A DNA stretch of 16,237 nucleotides from an uncultured Eubacteriales bacterium (lineage in GTDB: Bacteria; Bacillota; Clostridia; Oscillospirales; Oscillospiraceae), in the NCBI GenBank assembly GCA_902461475.1, contig CABPXX010000002.1, forward strand, positions 1 to 16,237, read 5' to 3'. Position 1 is the stretch's first letter. Every line of letters begins with the position of its first letter. Positions 6,360 to 12,719 of the stretch are shown piece by piece. Under the pieces are notes generated by a model. The model did no database searches. It worked only from the letters and a program-made list of their open reading frames with translations, and had not been told where the DNA came from. The translations under genes were made by a program, and so were the position numbers.

Positions 6360-7712
6360 TCACATGGATGGTTCCCATGTGGGTTTATCCTCATGATCAT
6401 CCGCCTTGTGTCCCAAGGCGATTTTCTTTTCCTGTTGTCTGCGCCGGGCTTTTCGGTCGGTGTGGAAGGGCGTGGTGGTGGCGTCCCTCACTGGAGCAGC
6501 AGACTGAGTTTGCTCCAGCCTCCGCCCCAGGCCAACCAGAGCAGCAGCAACCCCGCCAGAATCATCAATAGTGTGGCCCAGGTCGGCCCATCCAGATGGG
6601 GCAGGTGTGGTCTGGGCAGGCGAATGGAGGGCAGAGAAAAACGCCGCTCTTTCTTTTTCCCAGCCTGTTGCAGCATCCTCCGCATTTGGGCCACATCCCC
6701 CGTCAGTGCCTCTATCTTCTCCTGGATGAGGTACCACCCCCTCCAGCTGGAAAGCTCCTGCAGAAGGGCTGTGTGAGCCGCTGTGCGCCGCTCCAGGTCG
6801 TCCAGCATATCCCTCTGTTCTGTCTCCAGTCGATACAGGGCGCTGAGGATGTTCAGCAGTTCCTCCCACTCCTCCTGAGTCGGATGGGACGGTTCTTTCG
6901 AGGACGGCGGGGCGTTGCGTTGTTTCAATTCCTCCAGTGACAAGTGCTGCTCGGATTGCAAATTCATGTTCCATAACCTCCTTAGTGTACTTATCTTCGT
7001 GGAGCCGGTCATCCCGGCACTTCAACCCCTGGGGTGTGGTGTAGGTAATGCTCTTCCGACCATCCGTCCAACGCACCTGGTAGCCTTCGCTTTTCATCAG
7101 GGAGATGAACTCTTCCCGACTGGCAGCATACCGCATACATTGATCAATGGTGTTCACAAGGCGGAACTTCCAACTTTCCCCCTTTGCCGCCGAACGATAT
7201 TCCCGGCTGCTCATGCCCTTGCTCTTGGACTTCTGCTGTTTGGGCAACACAGAAAGACCATGTTCCTCACAGAGTGCATCGGACAATGTACGAAGACGTT
7301 TCAATGTGTTGGGCCCTTGGCGAAGCATCTTCCCCGACTGGTAACACACCGCATTGACGATAAAATGGGAATGGATGTTCTGGGCATCGGTGTGGGTAGC
7401 AATGAGTACCTCGCTGTCCGGCCAAGCCTGCCGAGCAAAATCCTGGGCCAACTGGTGCGCCTCTTTCCCAGTAACCGATTCCTGGGGATGGAAGGACTGG
7501 ACGTAGTGGTAGAACCAGACTGGGCTATCCTTGTGGTGCATATGCCGGGTAGCTATGAATTCCTGCACCGCCAGTTGGGGCGTACAGTTTTGACCACTGA
7601 CCAACCAGCCGTCCTCCTCTCCGGTTTTCTGCGCCTGAGACACATATCCCGCCACGCCATGCAGCGCCCCAGCGGACTGCTTTTGATACTTGATAATTGT
7701 GACCGTGGCCAT
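6360..7712 (-). CDS. mobA: Relaxase (MobA/MobP-type mobilization nuclease)
   Basis: This is a 450-residue relaxase, which would nick the element at its oriT and pilot the single strand during transfer. The N-terminal ~230 residues carry the relaxase motifs: a likely nucleophile region (GVAGYV, Y23), FYHYVQSF, and the metal-binding H-x-D-x4-H-x-H (H107, D109, H114, H116). The start is ATG at 7712, overlapping the mobC stop TGA by one base, so translation is likely coupled; earlier in-frame starts lie inside mobC. From about residue 249 the sequence becomes Gly/Pro/Thr-rich and looks unstructured, because another gene is read there in a different frame (6488-6967). The last ~40 residues (KARRRQQEKK) lie beyond that gene and are basic. 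Family placement is firm; the exact MOB class is less so. Confidence 0.88.
   Translation of the reverse strand: MATVTIIKYQKQSAGALHGVAGYVSQAQKTGEEDGWLVSGQNCTPQLAVQEFIATRHMHHKDSPVWFYHYVQSFHPQESVTGKEAHQLAQDFARQAWPDSEVLIATHTDAQNIHSHFIVNAVCYQSGKMLRQGPNTLKRLRTLSDALCEEHGLSVLPKQQKSKSKGMSSREYRSAAKGESWKFRLVNTIDQCMRYAASREEFISLMKSEGYQVRWTDGRKSITYTTPQGLKCRDDRLHEDKYTKEVMEHEFAIRAALVTGGIETTQRPAVLERTVPSDSGGVGGTAEHPQRPVSTGDRTEGYAGRPGAAHSGSHSPSAGAFQLEGVVPHPGEDRGTDGGCGPNAEDAATGWEKERAAFFSALHSPAQTTPAPSGWADLGHTIDDSGGVAAALVGLGRRLEQTQSAAPVRDATTTPFHTDRKARRRQQEKKIALGHKADDHEDKPTWEPSM
6488..6967 (-). CDS. Membrane protein nested out of frame within the relaxase gene (MobB-like position)
   Basis: This 159-residue frame lies wholly inside the relaxase coding region in another frame. 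It looks like a real protein: a charged N-terminus, a predicted helical or coiled-coil region (about 32-105), a basic patch (KKKERR, about 104-109) and one C-terminal membrane segment (about 129-147, WATLLMILAGLLLLWLAW). The ATG at 6967 has AAGGAGG 9 nt upstream, one of the best Shine-Dalgarno sites in the region, although it lies in relaxase coding sequence. By contrast the relaxase frame here is low-complexity, as expected if this frame is the constrained one. RSF1010 has the same arrangement, with mobB inside mobA and MobB also membrane-associated. No sequence similarity to MobB is claimed. Confidence 0.72.
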   Translation of the reverse strand: MNLQSEQHLSLEELKQRNAPPSSKEPSHPTQEEWEELLNILSALYRLETEQRDMLDDLERRTAAHTALLQELSSWRGWYLIQEKIEALTGDVAQMRRMLQQAGKKKERRFSLPSIRLPRPHLPHLDGPTWATLLMILAGLLLLWLAWGGGWSKLSLLLQ

Positions 7713-8029
7713 CAGTGCTTTTCCTGTCCCGACAGCTCTTGCAGCTTCCAGTAGATTTGGCTGAGGGCCTCCCATGTGTCCACCAGATGTACTTCTTTGA
7801 TGCGCCCCATGTTGGCCAGCACGGCCAGCTGGTTGATGCTGCGGCCAATGCCTTTGAGTTCATGGGTGATCTCTTTCAGCCCATCCACAACCACAACCTT
7901 GTGTCGCAGGACAGCCCCACGCACATAGGCCCCCACAGGCATTTGAGCCAACTCCGCCTTTGCTGCAATGCTGTCGTACTGTTCCTGTGTTAGTCTCAGG
8001 GTGATCCGTCGTTCTTTTTTCTCTCTCAT
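7712..8029 (-). CDS. mobC: MobC-family mobilization protein
   Basis: This 105-residue protein has a ribbon-helix-helix-like N-terminus (RRITLRLTQEQYDSIAAKAE, then MPVGAYVRGAVL) and the MobC signature (ELKGIGRSINQLAVLAN). MobC proteins bind near oriT, open the strands and help the relaxase to nick; many also repress their own promoter. The ATG at 8029 directly follows the TGA of the upstream ATPase gene, with GGAGG 5 nt before it and embedded in the upstream gene's last codons. Its own stop overlaps the relaxase start by one base. The three genes thus form a tightly coupled translational unit. Confidence 0.87.
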   Translation of the reverse strand: MREKKERRITLRLTQEQYDSIAAKAELAQMPVGAYVRGAVLRHKVVVVDGLKEITHELKGIGRSINQLAVLANMGRIKEVHLVDTWEALSQIYWKLQELSGQEKH

Positions 8030-9223
8030 TCAAACCTCCAGTTCTAAAGTGGGTCCGGGCTTCTGCCCGGAATGCGCCGGTTTTCCGGCGCTGCCAAGTC
8101 CGACAAAGTCGGACGAAGGCTCTGCTTGCCCTCCCCAAGGGGAGGATTCCCCGTCCCCGGCCCCCGTCTCACCATTGTTAGCTGACAGCGTAGTGGCAGC
8201 AGGGTCGATAGGGTCGATGTCCGGGACACCCTCTGCATCGGCACTTTCGGCACGGTGCAGCTCCACAATTCGTTTCCCGTTGCTGCGGCGAACCATCGCC
8301 GTAATTCCCCTTTCCCTTAGAGCGTCAAGGCTTTGCATGATCATACGGGACACCTTTTTCGGTGTGATACCCGCTACCCCCTCAGGGTCAATCTGTTTGG
8401 AAAGCTCCGTGGGAGTGCCGATAAAGGTTTTCTGTCTCCCCATCAGTTCAGAGAGAAGACACACGATCCGTCCCTCTCCCAGGGCGGGCTGTTCCCTGTT
8501 GTCTGAGACCAGTTCCCACACATTTTCCTCATTGCGCCGCAGCTCCAGTTCCCGATATTCGATGTCTCGCCCGATGCAGGTGAGCTTGGCTCGGGCACTG
8601 CCCCGCCGCTCCTCCACCAGAGTGAAGCTGGAGTCCACGGCTCCACTGATGGCTGTGGTGCCAGAGATTCGGCAGAACACATCCGCCGCCTTTTCTTTGC
8701 GCAGATGGTGGATCAGCAGAATGGCAATGCCGTGCCGATCTGCCATTCGCTTTAGAACCGACAGGTCCCGGTAGTCGTTGGCGTAGGTGGCATCGTGGAC
8801 TGGGCGAATCATTTGCAGGGGGTCCACAATCACCAGTGCCGTGTCGGGATGCTGCGCCAGGAAGTGTTCCACCTGCTCCTCCAGCCCCTGCCCGATGGGG
8901 GCGCATTCCGTACAGAAGTGGACACTGTCCGGTGCGTCCTCGGTGATTTCAAAGAGCCGGTTCTGGATGCGAAGGACAGAGTCCTCCAGGCAGAGATAGA
9001 GCGTGGTGCCCTGCTTGCTGGCCAGGTTCCAGACCGGTTCTCCTTTGGCCACTGTCACCGCCAGCCACAGGGCCAACCATGACTTACCCACCTTGGGAGA
9101 GCCCGCCAGGATATGCAGCCCTTGGGACGGCAACGTGTCCACCACAAAGTTGGGCGGACGCAGCGGCTGGCTCATCAGTGCCGCTCCGTCCACAGTGCGT
9201 AGTTTTGGAATTGGTTCATTCAT
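8030..9223 (-). CDS. RepA-like AAA ATPase / hexameric helicase
   Basis: This is a 397-residue P-loop ATPase of the RepA/KaiC-like AAA_25 type, related to the hexameric replicative helicase RepA of RSF1010. Walker A is GSPKVGKS (41-48) and Walker B is LVIVDPLQM, followed by LLIHHLRK, a typical sensor segment. A possible winged-helix region follows (about 260-325), then a disordered acidic/Gly-rich tail. I chose ATG at 9223 because GGAGG lies 8 nt before it; the GTG at 9232 overlaps that site. It is the first gene of the minus-strand mobilization operon and abuts mobC. On an integrated element it could unwind DNA for transfer or support replication of the excised circle. No RepC-type initiator or primase is visible nearby. 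Confidence 0.8.
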   Translation of the reverse strand: MNEPIPKLRTVDGAALMSQPLRPPNFVVDTLPSQGLHILAGSPKVGKSWLALWLAVTVAKGEPVWNLASKQGTTLYLCLEDSVLRIQNRLFEITEDAPDSVHFCTECAPIGQGLEEQVEHFLAQHPDTALVIVDPLQMIRPVHDATYANDYRDLSVLKRMADRHGIAILLIHHLRKEKAADVFCRISGTTAISGAVDSSFTLVEERRGSARAKLTCIGRDIEYRELELRRNEENVWELVSDNREQPALGEGRIVCLLSELMGRQKTFIGTPTELSKQIDPEGVAGITPKKVSRMIMQSLDALRERGITAMVRRSNGKRIVELHRAESADAEGVPDIDPIDPAATTLSANNGETGAGDGESSPWGGQAEPSSDFVGLGSAGKPAHSGQKPGPTLELEV

Positions 9224-9247
9224 AATCAACACCTCCGAACATAAAAT

Positions 9248-9294
9248 AAGCGCCCACTTGACGTGAGCGCTTTGAGGAAAGGGATTGTCCTTTC
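9248..9294. repeat. Two adjacent hairpins in the divergent region (oriT, oriV or terminator candidates)
   Basis: First hairpin: AAGCGC (9248-9253) with GCGCTT (9267-9272), plus an inner CAC/GTG pair around TTGAC. Second: GAAAGG (9277-9282) with CCTTTC (9289-9294). They fill the gap upstream of the RepA-like/MobC/relaxase operon, a common place for oriT. On the minus strand the first stem is followed by ATTTTATG, so a terminator is also possible. Confidence 0.4.
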
Positions 9295-9296
9295 AC

Positions 9297-9324
9297 TTGA
9301 TTATTCTGGTTGTTTTGATAAAAT
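9297..9324 (+). promoter_or_regulatory. Sigma-A type promoter of the rightward defence operon
   Basis: TTGATT (9297-9302) and TAAAAT (9319-9324) are separated by 16 nt. They lie about 50 nt before the first rightward start codon (9376). No equally good promoter was seen for the leftward mobilization operon. Confidence 0.6.
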
Positions 9325-9328
9325 GAGA

Positions 9329-9342
9329 GTATCGCAAGATAC
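9329..9342 (+). promoter_or_regulatory. Palindrome at the predicted transcription start (candidate operator)
   Basis: GTATC-GCAA-GATAC is a perfect inverted repeat that begins 4 nt after the -10 box, so it overlaps the expected transcription start. A repressor bound here would block the helicase/restriction operon. It could equally form a small GCAA-tetraloop hairpin at the mRNA 5' end. Confidence 0.35.
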
Positions 9343-9375
9343 CACAAAGAAGGATATAGGACAGGGGGTGTGACT

Positions 9376-9744
9376 ATGGAGTTCGGTATGGGTCAGGGGA
9401 ATTCGTTTGAATGCTTTGTCATGGACTGTTGGAAAGAGTATGTGTACTATGAGGGGCGCAGATTTCCAGCCGGTCATTTTGCTGCAGAAATTCTCAACTA
9501 CGTCAGGGAGGTCCACGATCCACTTCTGGAGCGCATCTCTAATAAGCCATACGAGGGGAGGAATTACCATGCTGGCATCGCCGTTTCACGCATACTACCA
9601 AGCCAGGCAACTGGCCCAGCTGCCAGAAGACGAGCAGTTGATCCCGGTGTATGCGTCTTCGGACATTCAGATTTATCCGTTTCAACTGGCTGCGGCACAT
9701 TTTGCCTTGCGCTCTCCCTATCAAAAGGGCGTTGTCTTATGTGA
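9376..9744 (+). CDS. Small unrecognised ORF overlapping the start of the SNF2 helicase gene
   Basis: This is a 122-codon frame beginning at ATG 9376 with AGGGGG 7 nt upstream. It is the first start after the predicted promoter. The first ~60 residues (NSFECFVMDCWKEYVYYEG, then HFAAEILNYVREVHDPLLE) have ordinary protein composition, with acidic and aromatic residues and two likely helices. The final ~60 codons are read from within the helicase gene and look like a shadow, so the functional protein may once have ended near 9560. No family was recognised. It may be a small partner of the helicase or a regulator, or a leader ORF that couples translation to the helicase start at 9569. Confidence 0.5.
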   Translation: MEFGMGQGNSFECFVMDCWKEYVYYEGRRFPAGHFAAEILNYVREVHDPLLERISNKPYEGRNYHAGIAVSRILPSQATGPAARRRAVDPGVCVFGHSDLSVSTGCGTFCLALSLSKGRCLM

Positions 9745-12226
9745 CGAGGCAGGAGTGGGCAAAAGCCACGAGGCCATGCTGGTGATCACGCAGAAGTGGT
9801 TGGAGGGATGCAGCCGGATTCTGCTGGTGATTCCCAATGCCGACTTGCTGCACCAGTGGGTGGAGTTGCTGGAGCAACACTATACCGTCCCCTATGTGGT
9901 GCTGACCCATCGTGACCACTGGCAGCAAAACACCACCCCGGACCACCCCAACGCCTTTATCCAGGATGCCCTGGTCATCACCACTTACGACTTTGCCGCC
10001 GATCACGAGGAAGCCGCCAAGGTGGTGAACTGGGATTTGACCGTGTTTGAAGAGGCCAACGCCCTCTCCCCGGTCTATCAGGAGGATAACAAGCAGGCCA
10101 AGGCCCTGAAGCGGATTGCCGGGGATTCCTTCAAGCTGTTGCTCACCGGCACCCCCATCGAAAAAAACATCATGGATTTGTATGGCCTGATCTGCTTCAT
10201 TGACGAAACGGTACTGCCCAGCGAGCGTGAGTTTCTGACCCGGTATCTCCGCCGCCCGGAGAACTACCCGGAGTTGAGCCATTTGGTCAGCCCCTACTGC
10301 TTCCGCACCCTTCGCTCCCAGGCCAAGTGCTACGCCAAGGTGCCGGAACGTGTGCTGATGACGGTGGAGTATACGCCGTCTACGCAAGAACGGAACCTCT
10401 ATGAGCTGCTCTATACCTACATCAACCAACCGGAAAAGAAAGCCTTTCCAGAGATGAACCAGTACGACCTGGCTCTTCGCCTGCTGGGTTTGCTGAGCTC
10501 CTCCACAGCGGCGGTGTTGCAGACCATCAAGGGCGTCACCAAACGGCTGCAAGGCATGGATGATGCACAGGAGGAGCTGGCCCTGTGGCAGGAGATGCAG
10601 GCCGTGGCGGAGAGCATCCCCCAGGATGCCAAGGCCGCAGAGCTGCTGGCCGTGCTCAAACAGGGGTTTTCCCTGATGAAGAAAACAGGAGCCAAACGAA
10701 AAGCGGTGATCTTCACGGAGAGCGTGGAGACCCAGAAAATGCTCCAGCGGCTCCTGTCTCCCCACTACTCCACCCTCTCCTACCACGGCAGCGCCGATTA
10801 TTCGGTGATCCATCGCTTCCAGGAGGAGGGTGAAGTGCTGCTGTCCACCGACAACGGAGCCAAGGGCTTCCACTTGGCGGACGCCGCCTTTGTCATTCAC
10901 TACGATTTACTGTATAATACCCTCAAGATGGAGCAGCGCATCGACCGTTGCCACCGACTAGGACAGGAGAACGATGTCCTGTCCGTGGCCTTCATCGACA
11001 AGAACAACTTCGCCGATGTCCGCAAGCTGGAGCTTGTCAACAAGCGAATGCTGGTAACGGACGGTGTCTTTGGCATCACGGATGACGTGCTGGGTGGCTT
11101 TACCGACGACGTGACAGCGGCCTTCCCGGTCATCGCCCGGCGGTTACGCTCCAAAGCCCAGGTGGAGCGAGATTTCCAAGCTACCCTGGACACCTACGAA
11201 GAGGGCAACCGACAGACAGTCTCCGCTGCTGAGGATGTACTCTTTACCACGTTCACCAGAGAACTGGCGGACAAGGTGAAGCTCTCTCCCCGGTACATTG
11301 ACCGCAAGGCCCAAGAACTCAATGACACGCTGTGGGAGGTTGCCAAGTGGTTTTTTGAACGCTACAACGAAAAAAACACCGACTGCCACTTTGTCATAGA
11401 CGAGGCCAAGCGCACCATCACCGCCACCAATTATGAGCAACTCCCGGTGCTCTTCTACTACTGGACGGGAAGCCAGAACAAGCCCTACCGCAGTCAAAAG
11501 GTCTACGGCATGGGGAAGGATTTCCGGCCCAAGGCGGGACAGATCACCCTGTCCAGCACCATTGGCCGTGGCATTCTTCACGAGCTGGAGTGTGCCGACA
11601 CAGGTAAACTGACCGTTTCCGGTATGGAAAAACCGTGTGAAATCGGCCTCTACACCGTCACTCTGACCTCTGCATCCAGCCGTACAGAACAGCTGGTGTT
11701 GTGTGGGCGGACAGAGAGCGGCAAGGTGCTGGACGAGGAAGCCTGCAAAGAACTTCTCGCCCTGCCTGTGCAGGACTACACCGAAGAGGGGCACCGTTCC
11801 CCCCACTGGCTGAAAAGCGGCAGCCGCCCCCATGGATTGGACAAGCTGGTTCCCACCCAGAAACTAATGGAGGCTCAGATGGAAAAGTTGTCCCCGGCCC
11901 AGGCAGATGAGATGGAGCGGATGAAGCAGCGTGTCACCGCCGAAAAAGTGACTCTCAGCCGGGAACTCAACACCTTGGACAGCCAGGTGCAGGAAGCTCA
12001 AGCGGAGTTGAAGACCGCCACCTGCGACCGGCTCCAGCGGCTGACCTTGCAGAAAAAGGTCACAAAGCTACGCCAGGAGTACATGAAGCGGCAGGAGGGG
12101 CAGTTTTTTGAGGCTATGAGGTTGGATATGGAGCTGGAGGAGCGAGTGGCTAGCTTTCGAGAAAACGAAAAAATGGCTGTGAAAGTACAGCGAGACTTTG
12201 CTATTGAGGTAACAGGTGACAGGTAA
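9569..12226 (+). CDS. SNF2-family DEAD/DEAH helicase
   Basis: This is an 885-residue superfamily 2 helicase or translocase of the SNF2/RapA group. Motifs seen are Walker A in DEAGVGKS (59-66), an altered motif II FEEAN (160-164) in place of DEAH, motif III LLTGTPIEKN, and motif VI QRIDRCHRLGQ (456-466). The last ~120 residues form a charged coiled coil. I chose ATG at 9569 because GGGAGGA lies just before it; in-frame codons from 9407 lie in the preceding ORF. SNF2 proteins move along double-stranded DNA and remodel bound proteins. Several bacterial defence systems contain one with methylases and nucleases. Here it is first of the large genes in a rightward operon with type III restriction-modification genes, so a joint role is likely but unproven. 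Confidence 0.88.
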   Translation: MLASPFHAYYQARQLAQLPEDEQLIPVYASSDIQIYPFQLAAAHFALRSPYQKGVVLCDEAGVGKSHEAMLVITQKWLEGCSRILLVIPNADLLHQWVELLEQHYTVPYVVLTHRDHWQQNTTPDHPNAFIQDALVITTYDFAADHEEAAKVVNWDLTVFEEANALSPVYQEDNKQAKALKRIAGDSFKLLLTGTPIEKNIMDLYGLICFIDETVLPSEREFLTRYLRRPENYPELSHLVSPYCFRTLRSQAKCYAKVPERVLMTVEYTPSTQERNLYELLYTYINQPEKKAFPEMNQYDLALRLLGLLSSSTAAVLQTIKGVTKRLQGMDDAQEELALWQEMQAVAESIPQDAKAAELLAVLKQGFSLMKKTGAKRKAVIFTESVETQKMLQRLLSPHYSTLSYHGSADYSVIHRFQEEGEVLLSTDNGAKGFHLADAAFVIHYDLLYNTLKMEQRIDRCHRLGQENDVLSVAFIDKNNFADVRKLELVNKRMLVTDGVFGITDDVLGGFTDDVTAAFPVIARRLRSKAQVERDFQATLDTYEEGNRQTVSAAEDVLFTTFTRELADKVKLSPRYIDRKAQELNDTLWEVAKWFFERYNEKNTDCHFVIDEAKRTITATNYEQLPVLFYYWTGSQNKPYRSQKVYGMGKDFRPKAGQITLSSTIGRGILHELECADTGKLTVSGMEKPCEIGLYTVTLTSASSRTEQLVLCGRTESGKVLDEEACKELLALPVQDYTEEGHRSPHWLKSGSRPHGLDKLVPTQKLMEAQMEKLSPAQADEMERMKQRVTAEKVTLSRELNTLDSQVQEAQAELKTATCDRLQRLTLQKKVTKLRQEYMKRQEGQFFEAMRLDMELEERVASFRENEKMAVKVQRDFAIEVTGDR

Positions 12227-12272
12227 TAAGTAATAAGTAATAAGTAATAAGTAATAAGTAATAGGTAATAGG
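12224..12272 (+). repeat. Seven tandem copies of a heptamer (TAATAAG / TAATAGG)
   Basis: There are five copies of TAATAAG (12224-12258) and two of TAATAGG (12259-12272). The first contains the helicase stop codon and the last feeds into the Shine-Dalgarno site AGGTGG of the next gene. The last two copies (12259-12271) are the perfect inverted complement of 12690-12702 on the other side of that gene. Confidence 0.9.
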
Positions 12273-12281
12273 TGGTGGACT

Positions 12282-12641
12282 ATGGGGAAGACCGTGCTGG
12301 AAAAAAGTATGGATTTTGCTGTGCGTATTGTTCGATTATATCAGTATCTGTGCAGAGAAAAGAAAGAATTTGTACTGTCCAAGCAACTTCTGCGCTCTGG
12401 AACCAGCATTGGGGCCAATTTACGGGAAGCAAAATATGCTCAAAGCACCAATGATTTTATCAGTAAAAACTCAATCGCTCTCAAAGAGGCATCCGAAACA
12501 GAGTACTGGCTCGAACTCTTATTTCGCACAGATTTTCTGACCCCAAAAGAGCATTCGGACATTTCCCACGACTGTTCAGAGCTGATCAAAATGCTTACAT
12601 CAATTATAAATACTACAAAATCAAATCGTGGAAATGGTTAA
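12282..12641 (+). CDS. Four-helix-bundle protein (23S rRNA IVS-protein / S23 family)
   Basis: This is a 119-residue, all-helical protein of the four-helix-bundle family (TIGR02436 type). The family signature is clear: LLRSGTSIGANLREA, then KNSIALKEASETEYWLELL. The founding members are encoded by intervening sequences inside 23S rRNA genes; others are stand-alone genes whose role is poorly known. The length is typical. The ATG at 12282 follows AGGTGGTGG. The gene is more AT-rich than the helicase and mod genes around it and is flanked by inverted copies of a short repeat (12224-12272 and 12671-12705), so it looks like a later insertion into the operon. It probably does not take part in restriction itself. 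Confidence 0.88.
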   Translation: MGKTVLEKSMDFAVRIVRLYQYLCREKKEFVLSKQLLRSGTSIGANLREAKYAQSTNDFISKNSIALKEASETEYWLELLFRTDFLTPKEHSDISHDCSELIKMLTSIINTTKSNRGNG

Positions 12642-12670
12642 CAGCCAAAATGCAGAAACTCCCGAGTTTT

Positions 12671-12705
12671 CCTAACTATTAACTGTTAACTATTACCTAT
12701 TAACT
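12671..12705 (-). repeat. Inverted right-hand counterpart of the heptamer array
   Basis: The complement of this stretch reads as irregular copies of TTAATAG/GTAATAG. It includes a 13-nt perfect inverted match (12690-12702) to the left array (12259-12271). With the left array it encloses the four-helix-bundle gene and could pair with it in mRNA. It ends immediately before the Shine-Dalgarno site of mod. Confidence 0.75.
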
Positions 12706-12719
12706 AAAGGAGAATTTTG

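Noticed and set aside
6915..7754. 279-codon plus-strand frame opposite the relaxase and mobC
   Set aside because: Antisense to relaxase motifs; no ribosome site or domain was recognised.
7968..8774. 268-codon plus-strand Ser-rich frame opposite the RepA-like ATPase
   Set aside because: Ser/Arg-rich shadow of a gene with clear Walker motifs on the other strand.
9301..9570. 89-codon minus-strand frame upstream of the RepA-like gene
   Set aside because: It covers the rightward promoter and small ORF, has no good ribosome site and no recognisable features.
9737..10900. 387-codon minus-strand frame opposite the SNF2 helicase
   Set aside because: Antisense to well-conserved helicase motifs; Gly/His/Gln-rich composition without a recognisable domain.
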